Both the position numbers and the translations under genes were made by a program. Of a stretch of DNA of 28,811 nucleotides, positions 20,174 to 28,811 are shown in pieces; the stretch's first letter is position 1; each line of letters starts with the position of its first letter. Location of the stretch: assembly GCA_009602735.1 (NCBI GenBank), contig WELA01012868.1, positions 365,839-394,649 of the forward strand, given 5' to 3'. The notes below the pieces were generated by a model. The model was not told the DNA's origin. It did no database searches and saw only the letters and a list, made by a program, of their open reading frames with translations. The DNA comes from Mesotaenium endlicherianum (lineage: Eukaryota > Streptophyta > Zygnematophyceae > Zygnematales > Mesotaeniaceae).

Positions 20174-21375
20174 AGTCCAGCCGTCATGAGAGCTTCTTTT
20201 TCAGCCGGGGAGAGTCTTGCTTTCACTCCTTGCTGGTTTCTTGCATCATAAGTGTCATTGGAGGGTCTTCCACTCTTCCGGGCAGCCGCGGGGTCCCTTT
20301 TAATAACTCCGATTTCCATGGGTGTGGGTCCAGATTCGGATGTGGAAGGGGCTGCGTACACCCGCGTCGTCGGTACCCGTGAAGATGAAGGCACGGAGTG
20401 CTTGAAATCCAAGGTATCCACCTTTTGGGCCACTTCAATGATCTTTGAGAAGTCCGTCAAGTCGCGTAACTCCACTTCCTTTGCCACCTTGGGTTTGAGG
20501 CCAAAGATGTAGCGGTCAATCTTCTCCTCGAGAGACATGTTGGGGATCTCAAGAGTGAGGGCGTGAAATCTGGATGTATACTCTTGAACGGACGTCGTTT
20601 GCTTGAGATGGTGGAGCTTTCCTCGGGCAATCTTCTCCGCATTGATGGGCATGAATTGCTTCTTGAGGGCCTCACGAAAATCTGCCCATCTTGCATATGA
20701 TGGTGGGGGCTCTTGGCCGAGCATGGGGTGCGCCATAGCTTGATATATAGCCGCTTGATAGTTACGCCACCATGATGTTGCTGCTCCTCTAAGTAAGGTA
20801 ACGGCAAAGGGAACGTAGTCCTCCTCGGGTACTTCAAGGAATGCGAGGTACGTCTCCACTTGGTAGAGCCATAAATTCAGGTTGGCACCTTTCCCGGGGT
20901 TGAAAGTGTCGGGTTTGCCGGGCTTGATGAGTTTCCTTGCTCTCGTTGGCTCTTGTGGAGGCGCTTGAGCCGGGGCTGGATTTTGAGCATTGCTCGCAAT
21001 AGGGGCAACCATGGCAGCCATAGCTTCTCTTGACGCTTGCACGGTTGCTTCATAGGTGGCCAAGCCCACTTGGTTGTGGACGGTCATTAGGAAGGCTGCC
21101 CACTCATTTGCGGGAACTCCTTGTGGTGGGGTCAACTTTGCTATAGCGGCTGCCACGGGATTTGACGGTGCTCCTCCTTGTGGTGCTTCTTGTTGTTGGA
21201 GATTTCCTTGAGTAGGCTCTCCCATCGACGCTGGAGGAGGGTGTGCTCCTCCTTGTGGTGCTTCTTGTTGTTGCAGATTTTCTTGAGTGGGCTCTCCCAT
21301 CGGCGCTGGAGGAGGGTGTCTTGGAGAGGAAGGGCTTCCTTCGAAAGCTTGCTGTTGGTCTTGAGGATCGGCCAT
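20095..21375 (-). CDS. gag: Gag, element 2
   Basis: 426 residues, identical to the Gag of element 3. The N-terminal part is Pro/Gln-rich with a 25-residue tandem repeat ([19 protein letters not shown]...). The capsid-like domain is about 150-330, with [13 protein letters not shown] and [21 protein letters not shown] zinc knuckle [14 protein letters not shown] is at 402-415, close to the C-terminus. The start at 21375 is 37 nt after the LTR border. It overlaps pol, which is in the -1 frame. Confidence 0.92.
   Translation of the reverse strand: MADPQDQQQAFEGSPSSPRHPPPAPMGEPTQENLQQQEAPQGGAHPPPASMGEPTQGNLQQQEAPQGGAPSNPVAAAIAKLTPPQGVPANEWAAFLMTVHNQVGLATYEATVQASREAMAAMVAPIASNAQNPAPAQAPPQEPTRARKLIKPGKPDTFNPGKGANLNLWLYQVETYLAFLEVPEEDYVPFAVTLLRGAATSWWRNYQAAIYQAMAHPMLGQEPPPSYARWADFREALKKQFMPINAEKIARGKLHHLKQTTSVQEYTSRFHALTLEIPNMSLEEKIDRYIFGLKPKVAKEVELRDLTDFSKIIEVAQKVDTLDFKHSVPSSSRVPTTRVYAAPSTSESGPTPMEIGVIKRDPAAARKSGRPSNDTYDARNQQGVKARLSPAEKEALMTAGLCFYCKEKGHRALSCPKKLSKNGQRR
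21169..21318 (-). repeat. 75-bp in-frame tandem duplication in gag, element 2
   Basis: Two units of 75 bp (starting 21169 and 21244) encode a 25-residue repeat rich in Gln, Pro and Gly in the Gag N-terminus. The second unit is slightly shorter at its end. Confidence 0.75.
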
Positions 21376-21399
21376 CTTCTTGTGCTACCAAAGTGCCTA

Positions 21400-21412
21400 G
21401 CTCCGATACCAC
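21400..21412 (-). other. Primer-binding site, element 2 (initiator tRNA-Met)
   Basis: GTGGTATCGGAGC directly after the CA end of LTR B, identical to the site in element 1 and element 3. Confidence 0.8.
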
Positions 21413-21915
21413 TGTAGTGAAACAGATAGATAAAGTACTTAGTAAAACAGAATACTTTATCTATTCAAGACAAGGATCTTTGAACACAAGTGGTAGCTTC
21501 TTGAAAGAGAGATGGCTTCTTGAAAGTTAATATATTTCTGGATTTTGGCAAGTACAAGAGTGATTCTGGAATGTCTTTCTATGTTCTAGCTCTTGTTTAT
21601 ATACTTGCTACATAAGTAATTTCTAGGAAGGTGTATGTTGATGTGTTGGCACCCAACACATCCCAAAACTTGCCACCTCTTTCTAGAATAATGTACACAT
21701 GTCCTTTTGACCTAAAAATGGCACATTTGACTTTTGCCACATGGAGTTCTTCTAGGTCTTTCCTCTAACTTCGAAAATGCCTTGGAAGGTTCAAAGGACA
21801 TGAACCAAGTTACTAGAGTACCTATTCACACTTGACTCCACACAATACTACTCCAAATATATTTGAAAACATTAAAATATATGCAAACTAATATATAATA
21901 ACTCAAATCACTACA
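21413..21915 (-). repeat. LTR B (503 bp), shared: 5' LTR of element 2 and 3' LTR of element 3
   Basis: TGTAGTG...CACTACA. On its left is the primer-binding site of element 2, on its right the polypurine tract of element 3. It contains TATATAAAC as a TATA box. Confidence 0.92.
21595..21604 (-). promoter_or_regulatory. TATA box in LTR B
   Basis: GTATATAAAC on the minus strand, about 180 bp before the LTR end, well placed to start element 2 RNA. The same word is at 15406-15397 in LTR A. Confidence 0.55.
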
Positions 21916-21925
21916 TCACCCCCCC
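21916..21925 (-). other. Polypurine tract, element 3
   Basis: GGGGGGGTGA on the minus strand directly before LTR B. Confidence 0.75.
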
Positions 21926-21953
21926 GATAGAAAAAGCGACGTCTCGGCGCGTC

Positions 21954-22082
21954 AAGTCAGGTCTTACACATGTGGAGCAAACTAGTCAACAGTTTCAAGT
22001 CAGATGCCACACATGTGAAGAGGACTAGTCAAAGGCGCCAAGTCAGGTGCTACACATGTAAGGTAGACTAGGCAAGGTCGTA
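21954..22082 (-). repeat. 43-bp tandem repeat (x3) near the polypurine tract, element 3
   Basis: Units at 21954, 21997 and 22040, the same array as in element 2 with a few substitutions. The period and position are conserved between the diverged copies. Confidence 0.8.
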
Positions 22083-22684
22083 GGTGGTGTGACCTTATTG
22101 GCTAGCCTACTCCTTAATGATAAAGAAAATTGTACAAGTTGGCCCAGAATCTGCCACGAACTCAAAAATTCATAGCGGCCACAGAACTGCTCCAAATCTG
22201 AAAATTCGAGTGCCAGACGGACCGCGTCGGAGAACTCTACCGGGTCACCAAATTTGAGAGCATTCTCATTTCTGGAGTGTCGTTGAGAGCTGAGAGAGTA
22301 GGCACTCCTCCAAATCTGTGCAGAAACTTCTGAAAATCATAAGTCCTTCTATACTTCTCCAAATTCTGCAAACTAAGTCTCAAACTGGGCGCTGTAAGAT
22401 GTTCTACCAGAGTCTTGAGTTTCAGAGCATTCCAAGTTCAGGGGAGGGCACAATGTCAGAAGGCATATTCTGCCCTAACAATGCCAGCAGCCTGACCCCC
22501 TTCTACTTAGAGCATCATATCTCTCTCACCAGTGCTCCAAATTGAGCAAACTTGGACTCTAAATGACCGGCTACTCATGGACTACAGCCAGGTAAATTTT
22601 CAGAATTTATTATGCAGAGACCTATTACCAGTAGCAGTTTTAGTTTTCTGTCCAGAAACTGCGAGAAGAGAAGAGTGTCTAATG
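22083..22684 (-). other. Untranslated 3' region, element 3
   Basis: Counterpart of 15885-16507, without the N duplication. No element gene is seen. Confidence 0.55.
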
Positions 22685-25600
22685 TCAATTTTTCCTCTTT
22701 CTTGTTCTTGCAGGCTGCCTCCAAGGGGTCTTCTGCTGCTTCTTGATGGTGGCAGGCTGCCTCCCTGAAGTCTTCGGGCTTCTAGTAGAGAGACTTGGGG
22801 CTGGTCCAAGATGGGGGTTGGCGGCATGGAAGCGCTTCAACTTTCTCTGAACTTTGTCAAGGTAGTGCGCCGCCACCCAACTATTCTCCGAATCTGGATA
22901 TCCTTTCCACTTGATCAAGTATTGCTGCTGTCTCCTGAAATTTCTCATAGCCACTATGTCTTCCACTTCGTACTCCAAATGATCATCCACTATTGTTGGG
23001 GCTGGTGGGGTTGTCACACGTCCTGGGAACTTGTTGTCGGGTTGCACATATGGCTTGAAGAGGGAAGCGTGGAATACGGGGTCGATGTGCATAGTCTGGG
23101 GAAGTTCTAGCTTGAAAGCAACGGGGTTGACTTGCTGGATAATCTTGAAGGGTCCCAAATACTTGGGAGAGAACTTGCTGCCGGCAGGCCTGTTGTTCAG
23201 GGAAATGTTCTTGGATGATAGTAACACGTTGTCACCCACTCTGTACGTAATTTCTCTTCTGGATCTGTTCGCCACTCTTGCTTGAGCATCTTGCGCGTGT
23301 TGTAGAGCTTTCTTCGCTGCTGTAAGGGCTGCTTCTAATGTCTCCATAAAATCTGTGGCTGCAGGTACTTCATCATGGCCAGCCGTGAAGCTCAGTGGCG
23401 TGGTCGGATGGAAGCCATAGTTGAGGAAGAATGGGGACTCTTGGGTAGAGGCCTGCGTAGTGTTGTTGTAGGCAAACTCGAGGGGGGTCAAGTACATGTC
23501 CCAGTCTTGCTCGAGGGTAGACACGTAGGCCTTTAGAGAGGTCTTTAGGGTACGATTCATACGCTCGGTTTGCCCATCTGATTGTGGGTGGTAGGCAGTA
23601 GACATATCCAGCGATGTACCCAAGTTCTTGAAGAGATTTTTCCAGAAATGGCTTGTGAATCTTGGATCTCTATCTGACACAATTCTTGATGGTAGTCCAT
23701 GGAGTCGGAAGATGTTGTCAAAGATGAGTCTTGCAAGTTGTGGTGCTGTAGCCTTAGTCGTCGTGGGAATAAAATGAGCCATCTTGGTAAGTCTGTCCAC
23801 CGCCGTGAGTATTGCATTATGGCCTCGAGGTGTCACGGGCAAGTCCACGATAAGGTCCATTGAGATGTCCGTCCATTGTCTTTCGGGGATTGGTAGTGGT
23901 TGGAGGAGTCCTCCCGCCTTTTGCGATGATGGCTTGATTCTTTGGCATGTGTCACAGCTCCTGCAGTACTCCTTGACTTGCTTAGACATGCCTGGCCAAC
24001 AATAAGTCCTAGCTAGAACGCCCGTGGTCCTTAGGATTCCAAAGTGTCCTCCAAGAGGGTTGTCGTGTGCTTCTCGTAGAAGCAAGAGCCGGAGGTCTAA
24101 GTCATTAGGAACACATCTCTGGCCCGTATCTTGCCTCACCCAATAATTGCCTTCTTGCTTCTTGCATGGGTCCAAGGCTGCTTCTCCGTTCTTGTAGTAA
24201 GGGTCTCTTTCATAGGCGGCTGAAAATCGAGCTTCCAGATCTGTCTTCAGGGATACCATCACTGCATTTAATTGCAGTCTTGAGAGGGGGTCAGCCGGGT
24301 TTGTCTTGCCGGGCTGGTACTGAATCGTGATGTTGTATTGTTGCAAGTATCCGCTCCATCTTGCTTGTCTCCTTGAGAGATACGGCTGCGTTTGGAGGTG
24401 CTTTAACGCCTCGTGGTCCGTGGTGACCAGTACTTTGCGTCCTTCAACGTAGCAGCGCCAAACCTTCAAGGCATGTACAATCGCCAATGCCTCTCGCTCC
24501 GTGGTTGTATAATTTTGCTCGGCTGGATTTAGCTTCCTTGACTCGTAGGCGATGGGCTGCAGTCCCTTGCCTTGGTCTTGAAGCAGGATTGCTCCTATTG
24601 CATAGGAAGATGCATCGGTGATGACGTGGAAGGGCCAATCTGGGTTTGGACTTGGGAGTGTGAGCACCGGGGATGTGGTCAATCTTCGCTTTAACTCTTG
24701 AAATGCCTCTTCCTCTTTCTCGGTCCATGTATATAGCCTGTCCTTCTTGAGTAGATCTGTCAGGGGGGCTGCTATGTGCGAGAAGCCTTGGATGAATTTT
24801 CTGTACCAATTGGCAAATCCCAAGAATGACTGGAGTTCTTTCTTGGTCGTGGGGGTTGGCCATTCCTCCACCACCGTGGTCTTCTTGGGGTCTATCTTGA
24901 TGCCATCAGCAGTCACGTGGAGACCTAGGAACTCCACTTCTTGTTTGGCAAACTCGCATTTTGACTCCTTCGCAAACAGCTTGTTTTGCTTCAATACTTC
25001 AAGGACTTCTTTCAAGTGTCTCGCATGCTCTTCAAGGGTCTTGCTGTAGATAAGGATGTCATCGATGAATACCACCACAAATCTGTCCAACATGGGCTGA
25101 AATATGGTGTTCATCATAGTCATGAAAGTTGCTGGCGCGTTGGTGAGTCCAAATGGCAGGACCATGAACTCAAAATGTCCATATCTTGTCCTGAATGCCG
25201 TCTTCTCTATGTCCGGTTCTGCGATGCGAATCTGGTGGTAGCCGCTCCGTAAGTCAATCTTCGTGAAGTACTTGGCTCCAACCAGCCGGTCCATGAGCTC
25301 ATCCATGCGCGGCAGCGGGTATCGATTCTTGATGGTGATCTTGTTGAGGGCGCGATAGTCCACACACATCCTCAAGGTACCATCTTTCTTCTTGACAAAT
25401 AGCACCGGGGCTCCAAATGGCGACTTGCTAGGTCGAATGAAGCCATGCTCCAGTAGCTCCTTGATTTGCTTCTTGACTTCGTCTAGCTCCGTGTATGACA
25501 TTTTGAACGTAGGCCGAGAGATGGGCTTGCTTCCGGGCTCCAACTCTATCTTGTGGTCTACGAATCTTTTGGGGGGTAGGCCCTTGGGCAATTCCGGGGA

Positions 25601-26350
25601 GAACACTTCTTTGTAGTCCTCTAAGACTTCTTGTATCTCCTTGGGAACGGGGCTGCCTTCTTGACTCTCGATGTCTTTCTTGATGTCTTTTGGCGTGATC
25701 AAGGCCAAAAGAAGCTCGTGTCCCTTCCTCACAAGTCTCTTGAGTTGGAGGGCGGACAATAGTATCTCGTGTGCCGGCTTCTGGATGTCTTGGGTCTGGA
25801 TATTCTGGATTGCGCGCAAAATACAGATTCTTGAAGTGATGTCATTCTTGATCTTGATAGTACCGGTCCTCCAATCAACTTGGGGGTTGTGCTTGGTCAA
25901 CCAAGGCGTCCCTAGGATGACGTCGTACTTGCCCAATTGCATGGGGGAGAACACTACTCTATCCTTGAAGGACTTGATAGAGAGTGCCAAGGGGTACGTC
26001 TTCTTGGAAGGGGTAGTATAGGAGAATCCATCGGGCATCATAATCTCCTCGTCGTGGTCAAGAGTTCGCATAGTAATACCGTGCTTGGTGGCAAAATCTG
26101 CAGCAATGAAGTTGCCTTGAGCTCCGCTATCCACCAAGATGTGGACCTTCTCTCCTCCAAGGTAACCTCTCAAACTCATTGGGGCTGGAACGTCGTCTTC
26201 AACGGGGGTCTCCACCTCACTTGGCGTGTTGCCTTCTCGTGAAGTGGGTCTTGGGGTGGTAGGCTCCTGGCCTACCGGCGCTGTCCGTTTTTTGACAACT
26301 TTTTGGGGCATGAAAGTGCACGATGGCCCTTTTCCTTGCAATAAAAGCAT
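22685..26350 (-). CDS. pol: Pol polyprotein, element 3, intact
   Basis: 1221 codons from the first Met. Protease [10 protein letters not shown] is at 73-82. Reverse transcriptase carries VDYRALN at about 330-336 and FIDDILIYS at 428-436. RNase H is about 575-690 ([21 protein letters not shown]). Integrase has a zinc site at 761-802 (SCDTC) and DDE residues D832, D893 and E929 ([12 protein letters not shown]). A GPF module precedes a chromodomain at about 1125-1175 ([15 protein letters not shown]) and a basic tail. The frame lies -1 to gag and overlaps its end. Slippage at 26293-26287 would join at Lys20-Lys21, so the annotated first Met is probably not used. All catalytic residues are present. 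Confidence 0.94.
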   Translation of the reverse strand: MLLLQGKGPSCTFMPQKVVKKRTAPVGQEPTTPRPTSREGNTPSEVETPVEDDVPAPMSLRGYLGGEKVHILVDSGAQGNFIAADFATKHGITMRTLDHDEEIMMPDGFSYTTPSKKTYPLALSIKSFKDRVVFSPMQLGKYDVILGTPWLTKHNPQVDWRTGTIKIKNDITSRICILRAIQNIQTQDIQKPAHEILLSALQLKRLVRKGHELLLALITPKDIKKDIESQEGSPVPKEIQEVLEDYKEVFSPELPKGLPPKRFVDHKIELEPGSKPISRPTFKMSYTELDEVKKQIKELLEHGFIRPSKSPFGAPVLFVKKKDGTLRMCVDYRALNKITIKNRYPLPRMDELMDRLVGAKYFTKIDLRSGYHQIRIAEPDIEKTAFRTRYGHFEFMVLPFGLTNAPATFMTMMNTIFQPMLDRFVVVFIDDILIYSKTLEEHARHLKEVLEVLKQNKLFAKESKCEFAKQEVEFLGLHVTADGIKIDPKKTTVVEEWPTPTTKKELQSFLGFANWYRKFIQGFSHIAAPLTDLLKKDRLYTWTEKEEEAFQELKRRLTTSPVLTLPSPNPDWPFHVITDASSYAIGAILLQDQGKGLQPIAYESRKLNPAEQNYTTTEREALAIVHALKVWRCYVEGRKVLVTTDHEALKHLQTQPYLSRRQARWSGYLQQYNITIQYQPGKTNPADPLSRLQLNAVMVSLKTDLEARFSAAYERDPYYKNGEAALDPCKKQEGNYWVRQDTGQRCVPNDLDLRLLLLREAHDNPLGGHFGILRTTGVLARTYCWPGMSKQVKEYCRSCDTCQRIKPSSQKAGGLLQPLPIPERQWTDISMDLIVDLPVTPRGHNAILTAVDRLTKMAHFIPTTTKATAPQLARLIFDNIFRLHGLPSRIVSDRDPRFTSHFWKNLFKNLGTSLDMSTAYHPQSDGQTERMNRTLKTSLKAYVSTLEQDWDMYLTPLEFAYNNTTQASTQESPFFLNYGFHPTTPLSFTAGHDEVPAATDFMETLEAALTAAKKALQHAQDAQARVANRSRREITYRVGDNVLLSSKNISLNNRPAGSKFSPKYLGPFKIIQQVNPVAFKLELPQTMHIDPVFHASLFKPYVQPDNKFPGRVTTPPAPTIVDDHLEYEVEDIVAMRNFRRQQQYLIKWKGYPDSENSWVAAHYLDKVQRKLKRFHAANPHLGPAPSLSTRSPKTSGRQPATIKKQQKTPWRQPARTRKRKN
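26258..26293 (-). promoter_or_regulatory. Programmed -1 frameshift signal, element 3 gag/pol
   Basis: A AAA AAC at 26293-26287, spacer 26286-26277 (10 nt), then GGTAGGC (26276-26270) pairs with GCCTACC (26264-26258) over a 5-nt loop. The gag stop TAG lies in the stem. The heptamer is one of the classic retroviral slippery sites. The downstream pol frame is open exactly in -1. Confidence 0.8.
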
Positions 26351-27552
26351 AGTCCAGCCGTCATGAGAGCTTCTTTTTCAGCCGGGGAGAGTCTTGCTTT
26401 CACTCCTTGCTGGTTTCTTGCATCATAAGTGTCATTGGAGGGTCTTCCACTCTTCCGGGCAGCCGCGGGGTCCCTTTTAATAACTCCGATTTCCATGGGT
26501 GTGGGTCCAGATTCGGATGTGGAAGGGGCTGCGTACACCCGCGTCGTCGGTACCCGTGAAGATGAAGGCACGGAGTGCTTGAAATCCAAGGTATCCACCT
26601 TTTGGGCCACTTCAATGATCTTTGAGAAGTCCGTCAAGTCGCGTAACTCCACTTCCTTTGCCACCTTGGGTTTGAGGCCAAAGATGTAGCGGTCAATCTT
26701 CTCCTCGAGAGACATGTTGGGGATCTCAAGAGTGAGGGCGTGAAATCTGGATGTATACTCTTGAACGGACGTCGTTTGCTTGAGATGGTGGAGCTTTCCT
26801 CGGGCAATCTTCTCCGCATTGATGGGCATGAATTGCTTCTTGAGGGCCTCACGAAAATCTGCCCATCTTGCATATGATGGTGGGGGCTCTTGGCCGAGCA
26901 TGGGGTGCGCCATAGCTTGATATATAGCCGCTTGATAGTTACGCCACCATGATGTTGCTGCTCCTCTAAGTAAGGTAACGGCAAAGGGAACGTAGTCCTC
27001 CTCGGGTACTTCAAGGAATGCGAGGTACGTCTCCACTTGGTAGAGCCATAAATTCAGGTTGGCACCTTTCCCGGGGTTGAAAGTGTCGGGTTTGCCGGGC
27101 TTGATGAGTTTCCTTGCTCTCGTTGGCTCTTGTGGAGGCGCTTGAGCCGGGGCTGGATTTTGAGCATTGCTCGCAATAGGGGCAACCATGGCAGCCATAG
27201 CTTCTCTTGACGCTTGCACGGTTGCTTCATAGGTGGCCAAGCCCACTTGGTTGTGGACGGTCATTAGGAAGGCTGCCCACTCATTTGCGGGAACTCCTTG
27301 TGGTGGGGTCAACTTTGCTATAGCGGCTGCCACGGGATTTGACGGTGCTCCTCCTTGTGGTGCTTCTTGTTGTTGGAGATTTCCTTGAGTAGGCTCTCCC
27401 ATCGACGCTGGAGGAGGGTGTGCTCCTCCTTGTGGTGCTTCTTGTTGTTGCAGATTTTCTTGAGTGGGCTCTCCCATCGGCGCTGGAGGAGGGTGTCTTG
27501 GAGAGGAAGGGCTTCCTTCGAAAGCTTGCTGTTGGTCTTGAGGATCGGCCAT
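26272..27552 (-). CDS. gag: Gag, element 3
   Basis: 426 residues: a Pro/Gln-rich N-terminus with a 25-residue tandem repeat, capsid-like middle domain, and one zinc knuckle ([14 protein letters not shown], 402-415). The start at 27552 is 37 nt downstream of LTR C. Identical in sequence to the Gag of element 2, which is unexpected next to their diverged integrase halves. Confidence 0.93.
   Translation of the reverse strand: MADPQDQQQAFEGSPSSPRHPPPAPMGEPTQENLQQQEAPQGGAHPPPASMGEPTQGNLQQQEAPQGGAPSNPVAAAIAKLTPPQGVPANEWAAFLMTVHNQVGLATYEATVQASREAMAAMVAPIASNAQNPAPAQAPPQEPTRARKLIKPGKPDTFNPGKGANLNLWLYQVETYLAFLEVPEEDYVPFAVTLLRGAATSWWRNYQAAIYQAMAHPMLGQEPPPSYARWADFREALKKQFMPINAEKIARGKLHHLKQTTSVQEYTSRFHALTLEIPNMSLEEKIDRYIFGLKPKVAKEVELRDLTDFSKIIEVAQKVDTLDFKHSVPSSSRVPTTRVYAAPSTSESGPTPMEIGVIKRDPAAARKSGRPSNDTYDARNQQGVKARLSPAEKEALMTAGLCFYCKEKGHRALSCPKKLSKNGQRR
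27346..27495 (-). repeat. 75-bp in-frame tandem duplication in gag, element 3
   Basis: The same two 75-bp units as in element 2, shifted by 6177 bp. Confidence 0.75.
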
Positions 27553-27576
27553 CTTCTTGTGCTACCAAAGTGCCTA

Positions 27577-27589
27577 GCTCCGATACCAC
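27577..27589 (-). other. Primer-binding site, element 3 (initiator tRNA-Met)
   Basis: GTGGTATCGGAGC directly after LTR C. Confidence 0.8.
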
Positions 27590-28092
27590 TGTAGTGAAAC
27601 AGATAGATAAAGTACTTAGTAAAACAGAATACTTTATCTATTCAAGACAAGGATCTTTGAACACAAGTGGTAGCTTCTTGAAAGAGAGATGGCTTCTTGA
27701 AAGTTAATATATTTCTGGATTTTGGCAAGTACAAGAGTGATTCTGGAATGTCTTTCTATGTTCTAGCTCTTGTTTATATACTTGCTACATAAGTAATTTC
27801 TAGGAAGGTGTATGTTGATGTGTTGGCACCCAACACATCCCAAAACTTGCCACCTCTTTCTAGAATAATGTACACATGTCCTTTTGACCTAAAAATGGCA
27901 CATCTGACTTTTGCCACATGGAGTTCTTCTAGGTCTTTCCTCTAACTTCGAAAATGCCTTGGAAGGTACAAAGGACATGAACCAAGTTACTAGAGTACCT
28001 ATTCACACTTGACTCCACACAATACTACTCCAAATATATTTGAAAACATTAAAATATATGCAAACTAATATATAATAACTCGAATCACTACA
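27590..28092 (-). repeat. LTR C (503 bp), 5' LTR of element 3
   Basis: TGTAGTG...CACTACA. It differs from LTR B at about three positions (a T/C near 27904, a T/A near 27968 and an A/G near 28082). Confidence 0.92.
27772..27781 (-). promoter_or_regulatory. TATA box in LTR C
   Basis: GTATATAAAC on the minus strand, identical in place to that of LTR B; likely promoter of the intact element 3. Confidence 0.55.
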
Positions 28093-28811
28093 TTATTACT
28101 TAACATAATGTGTAAGATATTATGAAGATCTATTTTGAAATTAATGAGGTCTGCATAAAAAATTAGTAGCACTCATAATCATCAAACATGTAAGAATTGC
28201 GAAGTACCTATAATTGCCTTTTAGAGATAAACTGCGCAGTAGAGCCTCAGCAAAAAACGTGTTCGAGAACACTGGGAGGGCCGCTTAGCAAAGGCTCTTT
28301 TTAGTACTTATGTAGGCTATCATTTCAATGAGAAGGCTTAGAAGTAACTTTGATTCTTAATTGAGTACAATACGCTTCAATGAAGAAGTGGAAAGAGGAT
28401 TTAACCATTTAACAAGCATGCGTTTACCCACCTTACTAGAGTTGGTTGTCCACTTTTCACAGTCGGTTGGTTTTACTTGGCCTTTTTCGAGGTGGTTTTT
28501 ACCTCATAAATAAAGGTGGCAATTTGCGTGCTTGTCAATTTTGGAGCCTCCATTATAAATCATATGTATAGTATATTGAATATATTAATACAAATATTGA
28601 TCCAATCTTGAGTTAAATTAAAGTCCTAAAACCTCNTATTGATCCAATCTTGAGTTAAATTAAAGTCCTAAAACCTCAATATTGTACCTCCATAGCCACC
28701 TATAAAATATACATTGCGCCAAATCTTTCATAACTCTATCTTACAAGCATGACAAACCAGGTCCAGCCTAAATGCTAAAGTTCATGAGCTAATAGCTTCG
28801 CAACAAGTGAA
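28093..28811. other. AT-rich right flank without a gene
   Basis: No open frame or motif that I can support. It contains a second N join (28636). Confidence 0.5.
28595..28677. other. Contig join: N flanked by a 41-bp exact duplication
   Basis: The 41 bases at 28595-28635 recur exactly at 28637-28677 around N at 28636, as expected for unmerged overlapping contig ends. Confidence 0.9.

Larger units (their letters stand above)
15215..21915 (-). mobile_element. Ty3/gypsy chromovirus, element 2 (left copy of tandem pair)
   Basis: LTR A (15215-15717), internal region and LTR B (21413-21915); 5' to 3' on the minus strand. Gag is intact, pol has one nonsense codon at 17975-17977. LTR B is shared with element 3. 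The left flank CGATG does not match the right flank of the array TTATT, so no target duplication is seen. One single-N contig join lies inside it at 16306. Confidence 0.85.
21413..28092 (-). mobile_element. Ty3/gypsy chromovirus, element 3 (right copy, coding intact)
   Basis: LTR B (21413-21915), internal region and LTR C (27590-28092). Gag and pol are open, and primer-binding site, polypurine tract and frameshift signal are all present, so it may be autonomous. The two LTRs differ at only about 3 of 503 positions by hand count, but LTR B is also the 5' LTR of element 2. The flank right of LTR C is TTATT. Confidence 0.88.

Noticed and set aside
18267-25049. Long ORFs antisense to pol and gag found in both copies
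   Set aside because: They are conserved only because the parent genes are conserved; they are shadows.

Overview
The window looks like nuclear DNA from a eukaryote of the green lineage (an alga or streptophyte). The evidence is GT-AG introns with a plant/fungal type branch site, chromodomain Ty3/gypsy retrotransposons primed by initiator tRNA-Met, a hAT-type transposase of the DUF4371/ZNF862-like class, and TTTAGGG-like motifs in an intron. I cannot name the species from sequence alone. No rRNA, tRNA, CRISPR or bacterial operon structure was seen.

Layout. (1) Positions 32-1275, minus strand: the 5' three exons of a GC-rich host gene for a secreted G8-domain protein. It runs off the left edge and is invisible as a single ORF. 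(2) About 1.3-3.6 kb: no convincing gene, several short degenerate tandem repeats. (3) 4428-14387, plus strand: a hAT-family transposase gene in pieces. It is interrupted at 5190 by a retrotransposon, has an intron full of CA/GT repeats (12427-13234) and carries a frame break near 13.66-13.70 kb. (4) 5191-12059, minus strand: the chromovirus inside it (element 1), with gag, pol, primer-binding site, a 721-bp 5' LTR and a 5-bp target duplication. Its other end does not match that LTR except for the outermost 21 bp, and carries a spliced-looking coiled-coil ORF instead. (5) 15215-28092, minus strand: two copies of a second chromovirus family in tandem, sharing a middle LTR (LTR-internal-LTR-internal-LTR). 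The left copy has one nonsense codon in pol; the right copy is intact by reading. (6) 28093-28811: AT-rich DNA with no gene seen.

How the parts work together. In both retrotransposon families gag and pol overlap in the -1 frame. In both, a canonical X XXY YYZ slippery heptamer sits just before the gag stop and is followed by a perfect hairpin containing that stop. These are complete-looking programmed -1 frameshift signals, and they differ in sequence between the families. The most unusual structures are the mismatched ends of element 1 and the tandem array, which lacks matching flanking target duplications and is a mosaic: its right part is near-identical between copies and its left part is diverged. 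Two single-N positions flanked by exact duplications show unmerged contig joins, one of them inside the tandem array, so that structure should be confirmed with long reads.
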